In this document: piece by piece, positions 1 to 10,293 of the stretch | Numbering within the stretch: the first letter of the stretch is position 1 | Layout of the letters: every line of letters starts with the position of its first letter | From: Desertifilum tharense IPPAS B-1220 | GTDB taxonomy: Bacteria > Cyanobacteriota > Cyanobacteriia > Cyanobacteriales > Desertifilaceae | DNA: 64,000 nucleotides | Direction: 5' to 3' | NCBI RefSeq assembly: GCF_001746915.1 | Contig: NZ_MJGC01000049.1 | Coordinates: forward strand, 1 to 64,000 | The notes under the pieces: model-generated | Told to the model about the DNA's origin: nothing | The model's input: the letters and a program-made list of their open reading frames with translations, nothing else | The model's database searches: none | Translations under genes and position numbers: made by a program

Positions 1-558
1 AACTTAAAATTTGAAGTGTAGAAAGATACAAACTCAAAATGGAGTCTTACTATACAATCTGGAACGACGACAAAGCCCGATTGGATGAACTTGCTATAGA
101 GGAAACTCAATGAATAATCTTTAATTTGCCACTTTTTTATTGTAATTGTTGTGGCTACTGGTTGCTAAAAAAACTCATCAAAAACCTTGTGTTGGTTTTA
201 GAATCCAGAGCATCTTTGTATTTCCAAAAGCATCCTCCTCGCCCCAAAGAATTGACGGCAAGCGATCGCGCTCATATTCCTAAACCTTCTAGCGTATCAG
301 TTTTTTCGATTCCTCGTTGATGGAATTCTGACAAAAAAAAATCCCAAAAATTGTCAGGATGTACACAGTTTAGGCTAAAGTTGCAGTCTAATCTCAACCA
401 GCCCCTATTCGTTGTTGCTAGATTTGCATCTCTTCAATCCGATTGATTCATCTTTTTATATTTGATTTACCCCGCTTCAATCTCCCTTTAAATTCAACTC
501 ATCAAAAATGAGAAATTAACCGGACTTTGCCTTTTATTCTCGTTGCGCCCTAATCTCC
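1..558. other. Intergenic / possible gene remnants
   Basis: No convincing gene is seen here. Frame 1 is open from the window edge to a TAG at 19-21 and could be the last codons of an upstream gene. A 24-codon reading frame runs 39-113 (starts MESYYTIWND, rich in charged residues), without a clear ribosome binding site, and could be a small peptide or a gene fragment. A weak inverted repeat (CTGACAA at 328-334, TTGTCAG at 351-357) flanks an A-rich loop. Base composition is visibly more AT-rich than in the coding regions. Confidence 0.4.
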
Positions 559-3500
559 ATGTGGTTCAAAGTCTTGACGCACCAATATCTCAATGGTTAT
601 CTTCGTCGATCGTTACGGATCGCCTTAGTGTTACCATTGCTACTGCCTATCGCCGCCGCTGAAAACCTGACTCGCGATCGCGAGACGCGCCGCCATCGGG
701 AATCAATCGTCAAGATGAGCGCCCAATCTCCCCAATTCAACTCGCCACAGCCCGTTACCCTGGTGGTTTCAGACCAACCCGAAGGAGCGATCGCCCTTTA
801 CGAGCCAGCCTTCAGTGTCAGCAGGTCGTCAAGTTTGCTCCTTGAGTATCGTCTGATGATTGTCTTGAGCCTTTTTACACCCATCGTTACCCTTTGGCTC
901 ACCACCCACTGCCTCGTTAAACCCTTTTTATTTTGTACCCAGACCATTTTGTCCTACCTTTCCTGCCAGCAAAGAAAGCCACTCCGTTTAAGCTCAATGC
1001 GGGTACAGGAATTCAACCTCTTAAACTGGCGCAAACTGGCACCCGCTGCGGCGAAACGTCCTCCCCTGCAAGCGCTCGATCCTTCTACCCTACTCACTCA
1101 AGCCATTGTCAGAAATATTAGCGATCGCCAACAAACCGAACGAGCCTTTCAAGAGAGCCAGCGCGTTTTGACCACTTTATTAGAGAACCTGCCTGGAATG
1201 GTTTTTCGCCGTCGTTATCAACAACAGGAGTGGGTGATGGAATTTGTCAGTGAGGGATGTTTGGCGCTGACAGGCTATCCAGCTAGCCTGTGGTTAAGCG
1301 GACAAGTTTTGCTGACTCAAGTGATTCATCCAGAAGATTTAAACCTAGTCTTGCAAGCAACGCACAAACGCACCTATCAGATCGCCTATCGCCTGATGAC
1401 AGCCACAGGTGAAATCAAGTGGATTTGGGAACAGGGGACTCAAGCTAGCATTAGCGGTTTAACCGTTGAAGGGCTAATGCTCGATATTACCGAGCGCCAG
1501 CGCGCCGAAGAAGCCTTGCAAGAAGCAGAAGCCAAATATCGCAGTATTTTTGAAAACACCATAGAAGGGATTTTTCAAACCACCCGCGACGGTAAATATC
1601 TGAGTGCAAACCCAGCTTTAGCCCGAATTTACGGTTATTCCTCGCCCAGCGAACTACTCAGCGAACTAACCGATATCGAGCATCAACTCTACGTTTTACC
1701 CCAAGCGCGATCGCAATTTGTCGAACGCCTGCACGCCGACGATCTCGTCATCGGCTTTGAATCGCAGATTTATCGCAAAGATGGCAGCATTATTTGGATT
1801 TCGGAAAACGCCCGCGCCGTTCGCGATCGCTTGGGCAACCTGCTTTACTATGAAGGCACTGTAGAGGATATCACCGAACGCCGTTTTGTTAAAAACCTGT
1901 TAGCAGGTCAAAACCGCGTTTTAGAAATGATCGCCAAAGGCACCGAACTTGCCATCGTACTGAATGCCATTATCCAATTTTTAGAAGAACAGTTTCACAA
2001 TGTCCAATGCCGGATTTCGCTGTTTGAGCAGCAGCAGATCCATCCTTCGATGGGAGACGCTTCTTGTAATAGGGCGATCGCCACTATCCCTTCTCACATG
2101 ACTCAAACCTGGGACAACTCTCGCGAAGTTGCCCTAGCTGAAGAACTGAACGCCAATTTATCCATTCCCATTCTCTCAACAAACGGTCAGATTTTTGGGT
2201 TGCTGAGTCTGTATAGCAATTCCGGAACGGATCGCTACGAAAATCGCCCTCAACCACTCACGCGCTACGAACAACAAGCGCTGGATAAAGCCACCCAACT
2301 TGCTGGAATTGCCATCGAACGAGCATTTGTGGAGCAGCAACTCTATCGCGAAGCCTTCTACGACTCGCTAACCCATCTCCCCAACCGCGCCTGGTTGATG
2401 AAACAACTCGAAAGAGCCATTGCTCGCACGCAGTCCATTTGCCCTTACTGCCCTCAACCCTCTATAGAAGATTGTTCTAATCACTTTGCCGTTCTATTTC
2501 TCGATTTAGATGGCTTTAAGGTGATTAATGATAGTTTGGGCCATTTAGTGGGCGATCGCCTGTTGCAACGCATCGCTAGACGCCTAGAAAGCTGTCTGGC
2601 AGCCCAGGGAACCATTGCTCGCCTGGGGGGAGATGAATTTACAATTTTGCTGGATAACCTCACCGATATTAGCCAAGCAACCGCCATTGCTGAAAAGATT
2701 CATGCAGCCCTCGCAACGCCCTTCGATCTCGACAGTCATGAGGTGTTCACCAGTGCGAGTATCGGCATCGTTTTTGCCAAAACTCACCCCCAAGAGGCGA
2801 TCGCTTCCGTCAGCCAATACGAACGCCCGGAGGAACTCTTGCGCGATGCCGATATTGCCATGTATCGGGCTAAAGCCTTGGGGCGCGGGCACTACGCTGT
2901 TTTTGATGCCACCATGCACGCCCAAGCGGTGGCTCGGTTACAACTGGAAACAGAATTGCGTCGTGCCATTGAGCGCCAAGAGTTTCTGTTGTACTATCAA
3001 CCCATCGTGGCTCTGGCTACGGGTCAAATTAGCGGGTTTGAAGCATTGATCCGCTGGCGTCACCCAGAGTTAGGCATGGTTTCGCCTGCCCAGTTTATTC
3101 CCATTGCTGAGGAAACGGGCTTAATTATCCCGATCGGACGTTGGGTACTGTGGGAAGCCTGTCGGCAAATGCGCGCTTGGCAGCAACAATACCCGCACTT
3201 AGAACTTTCAATTAGCGTCAACTTATCGGGCTGTCAACTGGCTCATCCGAACTCGATCGAGCAAATTGACCAAATTCTACAACAGACGGGGTTGCCGCCC
3301 CATAGCCTGAAGTTAGAAATTACTGAAAGTACGATTATGGAAACCTCCGCGATCGCGCTTTCGGGCTTGCAAGGACTAAAGCAGCGTAACCTCAAATTGT
3401 GTATTGATGATTTTGGAACGGGTTATTCTTCGTTGAGTCGCCTGCATCAGTTGCCCATTCATACTTTAAAAATTGATAAGTCTTTTGTCAGCCAGATTCA

Positions 3501-3711
3501 ACAGGACGGCAGTCAGTGGAAAATGATGGGGACTATTGTCACCCTGGCGCGAAATTTGGGCATGGAAGCGATCGCAGAAGGCGTGGAAACCGCCGAACAA
3601 CTCGAACTATTGCGATCGCTACAGTGTCAGCAAGGGCAAGGTTACTTTTTCTCGCCCCCGGTGGATGCTCAACGCGCCCAAGAGTTGCTCGCCCAGTTTC
3701 CCCAGTGGTGA
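559..3711 (+). CDS. PAS/GGDEF/EAL sensor protein (c-di-GMP turnover)
   Basis: A 1050-residue membrane-associated protein predicted to make and/or break cyclic di-GMP. The N terminus has a hydrophobic segment (about residues 20-33) and a second, stronger one (about 98-125). PAS domains follow at roughly 190-320 and 330-460, each ending in the usual ITERQ/ITERR signature, then a GAF-like stretch (460-600), GGDEF (about 615-790) and EAL (about 810-1045). The GGDEF motif is intact (RLGGDEF near residue 690), but the RxxD inhibitory site five residues upstream is replaced by AAQG. The EAL domain keeps EALIRWRHP, NLS, EITES, DDFGTGYSSL, KIDKSF and EGVE, so the phosphodiesterase looks intact. From sequence alone it is unclear which activity dominates. 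It stands alone; the next gene, ycf3, has its own promoter candidate. Confidence 0.9.
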   Translation: MWFKVLTHQYLNGYLRRSLRIALVLPLLLPIAAAENLTRDRETRRHRESIVKMSAQSPQFNSPQPVTLVVSDQPEGAIALYEPAFSVSRSSSLLLEYRLMIVLSLFTPIVTLWLTTHCLVKPFLFCTQTILSYLSCQQRKPLRLSSMRVQEFNLLNWRKLAPAAAKRPPLQALDPSTLLTQAIVRNISDRQQTERAFQESQRVLTTLLENLPGMVFRRRYQQQEWVMEFVSEGCLALTGYPASLWLSGQVLLTQVIHPEDLNLVLQATHKRTYQIAYRLMTATGEIKWIWEQGTQASISGLTVEGLMLDITERQRAEEALQEAEAKYRSIFENTIEGIFQTTRDGKYLSANPALARIYGYSSPSELLSELTDIEHQLYVLPQARSQFVERLHADDLVIGFESQIYRKDGSIIWISENARAVRDRLGNLLYYEGTVEDITERRFVKNLLAGQNRVLEMIAKGTELAIVLNAIIQFLEEQFHNVQCRISLFEQQQIHPSMGDASCNRAIATIPSHMTQTWDNSREVALAEELNANLSIPILSTNGQIFGLLSLYSNSGTDRYENRPQPLTRYEQQALDKATQLAGIAIERAFVEQQLYREAFYDSLTHLPNRAWLMKQLERAIARTQSICPYCPQPSIEDCSNHFAVLFLDLDGFKVINDSLGHLVGDRLLQRIARRLESCLAAQGTIARLGGDEFTILLDNLTDISQATAIAEKIHAALATPFDLDSHEVFTSASIGIVFAKTHPQEAIASVSQYERPEELLRDADIAMYRAKALGRGHYAVFDATMHAQAVARLQLETELRRAIERQEFLLYYQPIVALATGQISGFEALIRWRHPELGMVSPAQFIPIAEETGLIIPIGRWVLWEACRQMRAWQQQYPHLELSISVNLSGCQLAHPNSIEQIDQILQQTGLPPHSLKLEITESTIMETSAIALSGLQGLKQRNLKLCIDDFGTGYSSLSRLHQLPIHTLKIDKSFVSQIQQDGSQWKMMGTIVTLARNLGMEAIAEGVETAEQLELLRSLQCQQGQGYFFSPPVDAQRAQELLAQFPQW

Positions 3712-3724
3712 AAGCCGAGAATGT

Positions 3725-3730
3725 TATAAT
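3725..3730 (+). promoter_or_regulatory. Candidate -10 element for ycf3
   Basis: A perfect TATAAT lies about 70 bases upstream of the ycf3 start. No good -35 hexamer is seen at the expected distance, so this is only a candidate. Confidence 0.3.
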
Positions 3731-3799
3731 TTTCAGCAAAAAAGCCTGAGTTTGCTCGCGCTTTGATGTTTAGTCTGACTCCCCATTCGTGAGGCAATT

Positions 3800-4321
3800 A
3801 TGCCAAGAACCCAACGGAATGATAATTTCATTGATAAAAGCTTTACCGTCATGGCAGATATCATTCTGAAAATTCTGCCAACGAACCAAAAAGCGAAAGA
3901 AGCGTTTGCCTATTATCGCGATGGTATGGCGGCTCAAGCCGATGGCGAATATGCTGAAGCTTTAGAGAACTATACCGAAGCGCTTACCCTTGAAGAAGAC
4001 CCTTACGATCGGAGTTATATTCTCTACAATATGGGTCTAATTTATGCGAGTAATGGCGAACACGATAAGGCAATTGAACTCTATAGCGAAGCCTTAGAGT
4101 TAAACACCAATCTTCCCCAAGCTTTAAATAATATTGCTGTGATTTATCACTTCAAAGGGGAAAGAGCCAAAGAAATGGGCGATGCTGAAGGTGCAGAGCA
4201 ACTTTACGATCGCGCTGCTGATTATTGGAAGCGGGCAATTCGCATGGCTCCCAATAACTATATTGAAGCCCAAAACTGGCTAAAAATCACGGGTCGCTCG
4301 ACGATGGATATCTACTTTTAA
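3800..4321 (+). CDS. ycf3: Photosystem I assembly protein Ycf3
   Basis: A 173-residue tetratricopeptide protein matching Ycf3 over its whole length, including the start [15 protein letters not shown] and the end STMDIYF. Three TPR units are visible: about residues 35-68 ([20 protein letters not shown]), 72-105 ([19 protein letters not shown]) and 109-160 ([16 protein letters not shown]). Ycf3 is a thylakoid-associated chaperone needed to assemble the PsaA/PsaB core of photosystem I. The ATG is preceded by GAGG five bases upstream. Length and termini fit the family, so no truncation is suspected. It sits about 145 bp ahead of gatC on the same strand; co-transcription is possible but unproven. 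Confidence 0.97.
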   Translation: MPRTQRNDNFIDKSFTVMADIILKILPTNQKAKEAFAYYRDGMAAQADGEYAEALENYTEALTLEEDPYDRSYILYNMGLIYASNGEHDKAIELYSEALELNTNLPQALNNIAVIYHFKGERAKEMGDAEGAEQLYDRAADYWKRAIRMAPNNYIEAQNWLKITGRSTMDIYF

Positions 4322-4466
4322 TGAGCGTCTAGCTGAAGATTTGCCTAGAGGCGATCGCAACTTACCAGTCAATTATGCTTGGATTCAATCAACCAAGCAA
4401 CCTTTCCCTATTGGGCTAAAAACGGTCAATCCAGCTTTTCTTTTCCAATTGATTTAACTCGTCATT

Positions 4467-4763
4467 ATGTCTATTATCGATCGCGAACAAGTCCGTAAAG
4501 TTGCCCGGTTAGCTCGGTTGGAAATTAGCGAAACAGAAGAAACACAATTTTCTACTCAACTCAGCGATATTCTAGAATACTTTGAACAGTTAAGCGAACT
4601 CGATACATCTGAAGTTCCGCCCACAACTCGCGCAATTGATGTCAGCAATATAACCCGATTGGATGAATTAAAACCCGAACCCAATCGGGATAATATTCTA
4701 AATTGCGCGCCCGATCAAGATGGAGACTTTTTCAAAGTGCCGCAAATTCTCAGCGAAGAATAA
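4467..4763 (+). CDS. gatC: Asp-tRNA(Asn)/Glu-tRNA(Gln) amidotransferase subunit C
   Basis: A 98-residue GatC, the small subunit of the GatCAB amidotransferase that converts Glu-tRNA(Gln) to Gln-tRNA(Gln). GatC wraps around GatA and stabilises the complex. The sequence opens with the typical VRKVARLARLEISETE and carries the ILEYFEQLSELDTSEVPPT segment. The C-terminal part (RLDELKPEP, ILNCAPDQDGDFFKVPQIL) is also standard. Length is normal. gatA and gatB are not in this window, which is usual for cyanobacteria, where the subunit genes are dispersed. Confidence 0.96.
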   Translation: MSIIDREQVRKVARLARLEISETEETQFSTQLSDILEYFEQLSELDTSEVPPTTRAIDVSNITRLDELKPEPNRDNILNCAPDQDGDFFKVPQILSEE

Positions 4764-4783
4764 ACGCAGCGAGTTAAGGTGTC

Positions 4784-4811
4784 CCCCTCTCTCACTCCAT
4801 ACAGAGAGGGG
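4784..4811 (+). terminator. Hairpin after gatC
   Basis: CCCCTCTCT (4784-4792) and AGAGAGGGG (4803-4811) form a 9-bp stem with a 10-base loop, 20 bases past the gatC stop. It lacks a proper T-run, so it could be a weak terminator or an RNA-stabilising hairpin. Confidence 0.4.
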
Positions 4812-4845
4812 AATTTGCTAATTACCCCGACTTTTTATATCTCTG

Positions 4846-5409
4846 ATGGCAAAATTTTATTCAGAAGTAACAGACGAACTTCAGCAATTTATTGCCCAAC
4901 AAAAACTCTTTTTTACAGCAACTGCCCCGACAGAAGGACGGATCAATCTTTCTCCTAAAGGCATGGATACCTTTTGCTGTATCAATTCCCAAACCGTCGC
5001 TTATTTAGACTTAACCGGAAGCGGTAACGAAACCGCCGCCCATTTAATTGAGAATGGCAGAATTACCCTAATGTTCTGTAGTTTCACAGAACAACCTTTA
5101 ATTTTACGCCTTTACGGTCAAGGTCAAGTCATCCGCCCCAGAGATGAGGCTTGGGAAGAACTTTCTGCTCATTTTGATTCCTTTCCAGGCAAGCGCCAGA
5201 TTATGCTAGTTCATGTGGAAACTGCCCAAACTTCCTGCGGTTATGGGGTTCCGCTGTATGAATTTCAACAGGAACGTCCAACCCTGAAAACTTGGGCAAA
5301 AAATAAAGGCGAAGAAGGCATTCTCAACTACTGGCGCGAAAAGAACCAAACCACCATAGATGGCTTGCCAACTTACATTTTAGAGACTACAGAACCCGCA
5401 CAACACTAG
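4846..5409 (+). CDS. Pyridoxamine 5'-phosphate oxidase family protein
   Basis: A 187-residue protein of the FMN-binding split-barrel (PNPOx-like) fold. The family resemblance lies in the segment FFTATAPTEGRINLSPKGMD, the strand YLDLTGSGNETAAHLIENGRITLMFCSF, and the C-terminal part around QTSCGYGVP. Members bind flavin or related cofactors and reduce varied small molecules; it is not the canonical PdxH, whose catalytic C terminus is absent, so the substrate is unknown. Its 3' end overlaps the 3' end of the convergent hom gene by 23 bp (5387-5409), so the two transcripts must be complementary at their tails. Confidence 0.85.
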   Translation: MAKFYSEVTDELQQFIAQQKLFFTATAPTEGRINLSPKGMDTFCCINSQTVAYLDLTGSGNETAAHLIENGRITLMFCSFTEQPLILRLYGQGQVIRPRDEAWEELSAHFDSFPGKRQIMLVHVETAQTSCGYGVPLYEFQQERPTLKTWAKNKGEEGILNYWREKNQTTIDGLPTYILETTEPAQH

Positions 5410-6715
5410 GAATGCGTTCCACCGCTTTGAGGGTGCGAATTTCCTCAAGGGCTTGGCGGAAATTGCCTTCGCGAGATTCGTGAGTCACCACCACAATTTC
5501 AGCAAACCCATCTTGGAAACCAATTTGCACCACCGATTCTAAACTGACTTGGTGGTTGCCAAAACTGGTACCCAAATGTCCGATTACGCCAGGTTCGTCG
5601 TTACACAGGAAACGGGCATAAAATCGGGTATTGAGTTCTGCCATCGGCGCGATCGCGCAATAATGTTGATGCGAACAACTCAACAGCGGGTGCGGCACAT
5701 CCACCTTCTGTTGATTGAACTGTTGCGCCTCAATTTCTTCCACCTTGAGGATCGCCGCAATACTCATAATATCGGAAACCACCGCACTTGCCGTTGGCCC
5801 TGCGCCCGCCCCGCGCCCGTAGAACATCACTTGTCCCACAGGGTCTCCTTCAACCAAAATTGCATTGTAAACGCCATTCACGCTGGCCAGAGGGTGTGCT
5901 TTGGGGACTAATGTAGGGTGAACCCTCAGTTGCAGCAAATCGGGATTATCAGTGGGAGATTCGCGATGCGCGATCGCCAATAGCTTAATCGTAAAGCCCA
6001 ACCGATCCGCATAGGTAATATCGGCTGCACTCACCTGGCGAATTCCTTCGCAGTAGACATCCTCTAGCTTCACCCGTCCCCCAAACGCCAGAGACGCCAA
6101 AATTGCTAGCTTATCCGCCGCATCCAACCCATCCACATCCGCCGTCGGATCGGCTTCTGCATACCCCAGGCGTTGCGCGTCAGCCAGAACCTCCGCAAAA
6201 TCCGCCCCTTCTGCCTGCATCCGCGTCAAAATATAATTCGTGGTACCATTCACAATCCCCATCACCGACTGAATGCGGTTCACCACCAACGCCTGTTTCA
6301 GCGGTTGAATCACCGGAATACCCCCCCCCACCGCCGCCTCTAGCATCACATAGACGCCTGCTTCATTCGCCGCCGTAAAGATTTCATCCCCGTAGCGAGA
6401 AATCACCGCCTTATTCGCCGTGACAACGTGCTTTTTATGGTGAATGGCCTTGAGAATCAGCGATCGCGCTGGCTCCAATCCCCCGATCAACTCCACTACA
6501 ATATCGATATCGGGGTCCGTTGCGATCGCCTCTAAATCTGTTGTAAACGCGGTACTGGGTAAATCAACGGTTCGCGGTTTAGTCGTATCGCGCACGCCAA
6601 CCCGATAAATTTCAATCTCCTGCAACAAAGGATTTCTCCCCGTCGGATCGAGCAAAATTTCGGCCGTTCCCGTACCCACAGTGCCTAAACCGAGTAAACC
6701 AATCTTAAAACCCAC
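5387..6715 (-). CDS. hom: Homoserine dehydrogenase
   Basis: A 442-residue homoserine dehydrogenase, which reduces aspartate semialdehyde to homoserine with NAD(P)H in the threonine/methionine branch of the aspartate pathway. The N-terminal Rossmann domain begins MGFKIGLLGLGTVGTGTAEIL (GxGxxG). The catalytic domain includes NGTTNYIL, the conserved lysine region (GLDAADKLAILA) and the GAGAGPTASAVVSD motif. A C-terminal ACT domain (from about residue 360, CNDEPGVIGHLG) predicts feedback control by threonine. Length is typical. The gene converges on and overlaps the PNPOx-like gene by 23 bp. Upstream of its start lies a repeat-rich spacer. Confidence 0.97.
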   Translation of the reverse strand: MGFKIGLLGLGTVGTGTAEILLDPTGRNPLLQEIEIYRVGVRDTTKPRTVDLPSTAFTTDLEAIATDPDIDIVVELIGGLEPARSLILKAIHHKKHVVTANKAVISRYGDEIFTAANEAGVYVMLEAAVGGGIPVIQPLKQALVVNRIQSVMGIVNGTTNYILTRMQAEGADFAEVLADAQRLGYAEADPTADVDGLDAADKLAILASLAFGGRVKLEDVYCEGIRQVSAADITYADRLGFTIKLLAIAHRESPTDNPDLLQLRVHPTLVPKAHPLASVNGVYNAILVEGDPVGQVMFYGRGAGAGPTASAVVSDIMSIAAILKVEEIEAQQFNQQKVDVPHPLLSCSHQHYCAIAPMAELNTRFYARFLCNDEPGVIGHLGTSFGNHQVSLESVVQIGFQDGFAEIVVVTHESREGNFRQALEEIRTLKAVERIPSVVRVL

Positions 6716-6773
6716 GATTTTTCGTCCGTAGAAACGCTAAAAATTAACCCAAACCTCATTTTACTGGGAATTG

Positions 6774-7081
6774 GGAGGGGATGGGGGAAGTGAGTGCTGA
6801 GTGTAAAGTGCTGAGTGCTGAGTGGGGGGAAGTGAGTTCCGAGTTCCGAGTTCCGAAGAGGATGGGGGGATGGGGAGATGGGGGGAGGGGGGGAATTGGG
6901 AATTGACAGTTGACAGTTGGTGCAATAGAGGTGAATCAGCTATTGTTCTCGATACCGACTCACAATACCGCTACTTGGTGTATCCAGCTACGGAAGTCGG
7001 TACTTTCTACTCTCTTCCCCCCACCTCCCCATCCTCCCACCCTCTTCCCCACTCAGCACTCAGCACTTTACACTCAGCACT
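6774..7081. repeat. Compound heptamer (STRR-like) repeat block with 35-bp inverted repeat
   Basis: Almost the whole spacer between hom and petH is made of short tandem units, nearly all with a 7-base period: GAGTGCT (6794 on), GAGTTCC three times (6834-6854), GATGGGG-type (6858-6895), GGGAATT, and TTGACAG twice (6904 on). The right part holds the complementary C-rich units. The outer edges form a perfect 35-bp inverted repeat, 6793-6827 against 7047-7081. Heptameric STRRs are well known in filamentous cyanobacteria. Only about 100 bp in the centre (6917-7010) is unique sequence. No protein is supported here. Confidence 0.85.
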
Positions 7082-7104
7082 AAAAAAAGGGGCGATCGCC
7101 CCTT
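7081..7104 (-). terminator. Rho-independent terminator of petH
   Basis: On the minus strand, just beyond the petH stop, AAGGGGCGATCGCCCCTT (7087-7104) is a perfect palindrome followed by a run of T (plus-strand A at 7082-7088). The core of the stem is a HIP1 octamer (GCGATCGC). Confidence 0.75.
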
Positions 7105-7125
7105 AAGATCGAACTGAGTTGAACC

Positions 7126-9124
<1,999 letters not shown>

Positions 9125-10129
9125 ATGACCAGTAAACCGGATCGCGTGGTTCTAATTGGTGTTGCAGGAGATTCTGGATGCGGTAAATCCACCTTTTTAC
9201 GTCGTCTTTCCGATTTGTTTGGTGAAGAATTAATCACCGTCATCTGCTTAGACGACTACCATAGCCTCGATCGCAAACAGCGCAAAGAAACCGGGATTAC
9301 AGCCCTTAATCCCAAGGCGAACAACTTTGACCTGATGTACGAACAAGCCAAAGCGCTGAAGAACGGTCAAGCCATTGATAAACCGATCTATAACCACGAA
9401 ACCGGTACGATCGATCCACCCGAACGCATTGAACCCACTCCAATCGTTGTTTTAGAAGGGTTACACCCGCTGTATGACGAACGAGTCAGAGGGTTGCTAG
9501 ACTTCAGCGTTTATCTCGATATTAGCGATGAAGTTAAAATCGCGTGGAAAATTCAACGCGACATGGCAGAACGCGGCCACCGTTACGAAGATGTAATCTT
9601 TGCGATCAATGCCCGTCGTCCGGACTTCATGGCCTACATCGATCCGCAAAAAGAACACGCTGATATCGTCGTCCAAATTCTGCCAACCGAACTGCTTAAA
9701 GACGACAAGGATCGCAAGATTCTGCGCGTGCGGATGATCCAACGCTACGGTTTAGAAGGTCTAGAACCTGTTTACCTGTTTGACGAAGGATCGACCATTC
9801 ACTGGACGCCTTGCGGCCGCAAGCTGACGTGTAACTATCCCGGCATCAAGATGTACTATGGCCCCGATAGCTACTACGGTCATGAAGTCTCAGTGCTAGA
9901 GGTGGACGGTCAGTTTGACAACCTCGAAGAGATGATCTACATCGAAGGTCACTTAAGCAATACCGCAACTCGCTATTACGGCGAACTCACCCACCTGTTG
10001 CGCCAGCATCCCGATTATCCGGGTTCTAACAACGGTAGCGGTCTGTTCCAAGTGCTAACCGGGTTAAAAATGCGGGCAACCTACGAACGCTTGACTAAAA
10101 CGGAAGCCAAAGTTACGGCTGCTGTCTAA
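9125..10129 (+). CDS. prk: Phosphoribulokinase
   Basis: A 334-residue phosphoribulokinase, the Calvin-cycle enzyme that phosphorylates ribulose 5-phosphate to ribulose 1,5-bisphosphate with ATP. The P-loop GDSGCGKST is at residues 15-23. Cys19 (inside the P-loop) and Cys41 (VICLDDYHS) are the regulatory pair that forms a disulfide in the dark; Cys230 and Cys236 (TPCGRKLTC) are the C-terminal pair. These four are the cysteines that go with CP12/thioredoxin control. The segment VVLEGLHPLYDERVR contains the conserved catalytic region. The ATG follows GAGGAAGTCC. A strong terminator follows, so the gene is probably transcribed alone. Confidence 0.98.
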   Translation: MTSKPDRVVLIGVAGDSGCGKSTFLRRLSDLFGEELITVICLDDYHSLDRKQRKETGITALNPKANNFDLMYEQAKALKNGQAIDKPIYNHETGTIDPPERIEPTPIVVLEGLHPLYDERVRGLLDFSVYLDISDEVKIAWKIQRDMAERGHRYEDVIFAINARRPDFMAYIDPQKEHADIVVQILPTELLKDDKDRKILRVRMIQRYGLEGLEPVYLFDEGSTIHWTPCGRKLTCNYPGIKMYYGPDSYYGHEVSVLEVDGQFDNLEEMIYIEGHLSNTATRYYGELTHLLRQHPDYPGSNNGSGLFQVLTGLKMRATYERLTKTEAKVTAAV

Positions 10130-10156
10130 CTCTCAACGTAGATAGTTTAGCCCCCG

Positions 10157-10193
10157 AAGTGCGAGAGACTTGCAAAAACTCTCGCACTTTTTT
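10157..10193 (+). terminator. Rho-independent terminator of prk
   Basis: AGTGCGAGAG (10158-10167) pairs with CTCTCGCACT (10179-10188) around an 11-base loop and runs into six T residues. It lies about 30 bases past the prk stop. Confidence 0.9.
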
Positions 10194-10293
10194 AATGATC
10201 TAGGCTCGATTCCGCAATTAAGGTATTCTGGGCAAGGCGACGATCGCGATCGCTGTGGCAAAATTTAAGTACATTACCGATCATTCGCTCTCC

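Noticed and set aside
126-320. 64-codon frame beginning with TTG
   Set aside because: No ribosome site, odd composition (many Cys, Ser, Pro), crosses a HIP1 site, no family resemblance.
6103-6378. Proline-rich frame antisense to hom
   Set aside because: Shadow of the hom coding strand.
6822-7106. 94-codon frame in the hom-petH spacer
   Set aside because: Translation of tandem repeats only.
10255-10293. GTG start for valS
   Set aside because: The extra 13 residues are not like known ValS N termini; the ATG at 10294 fits.
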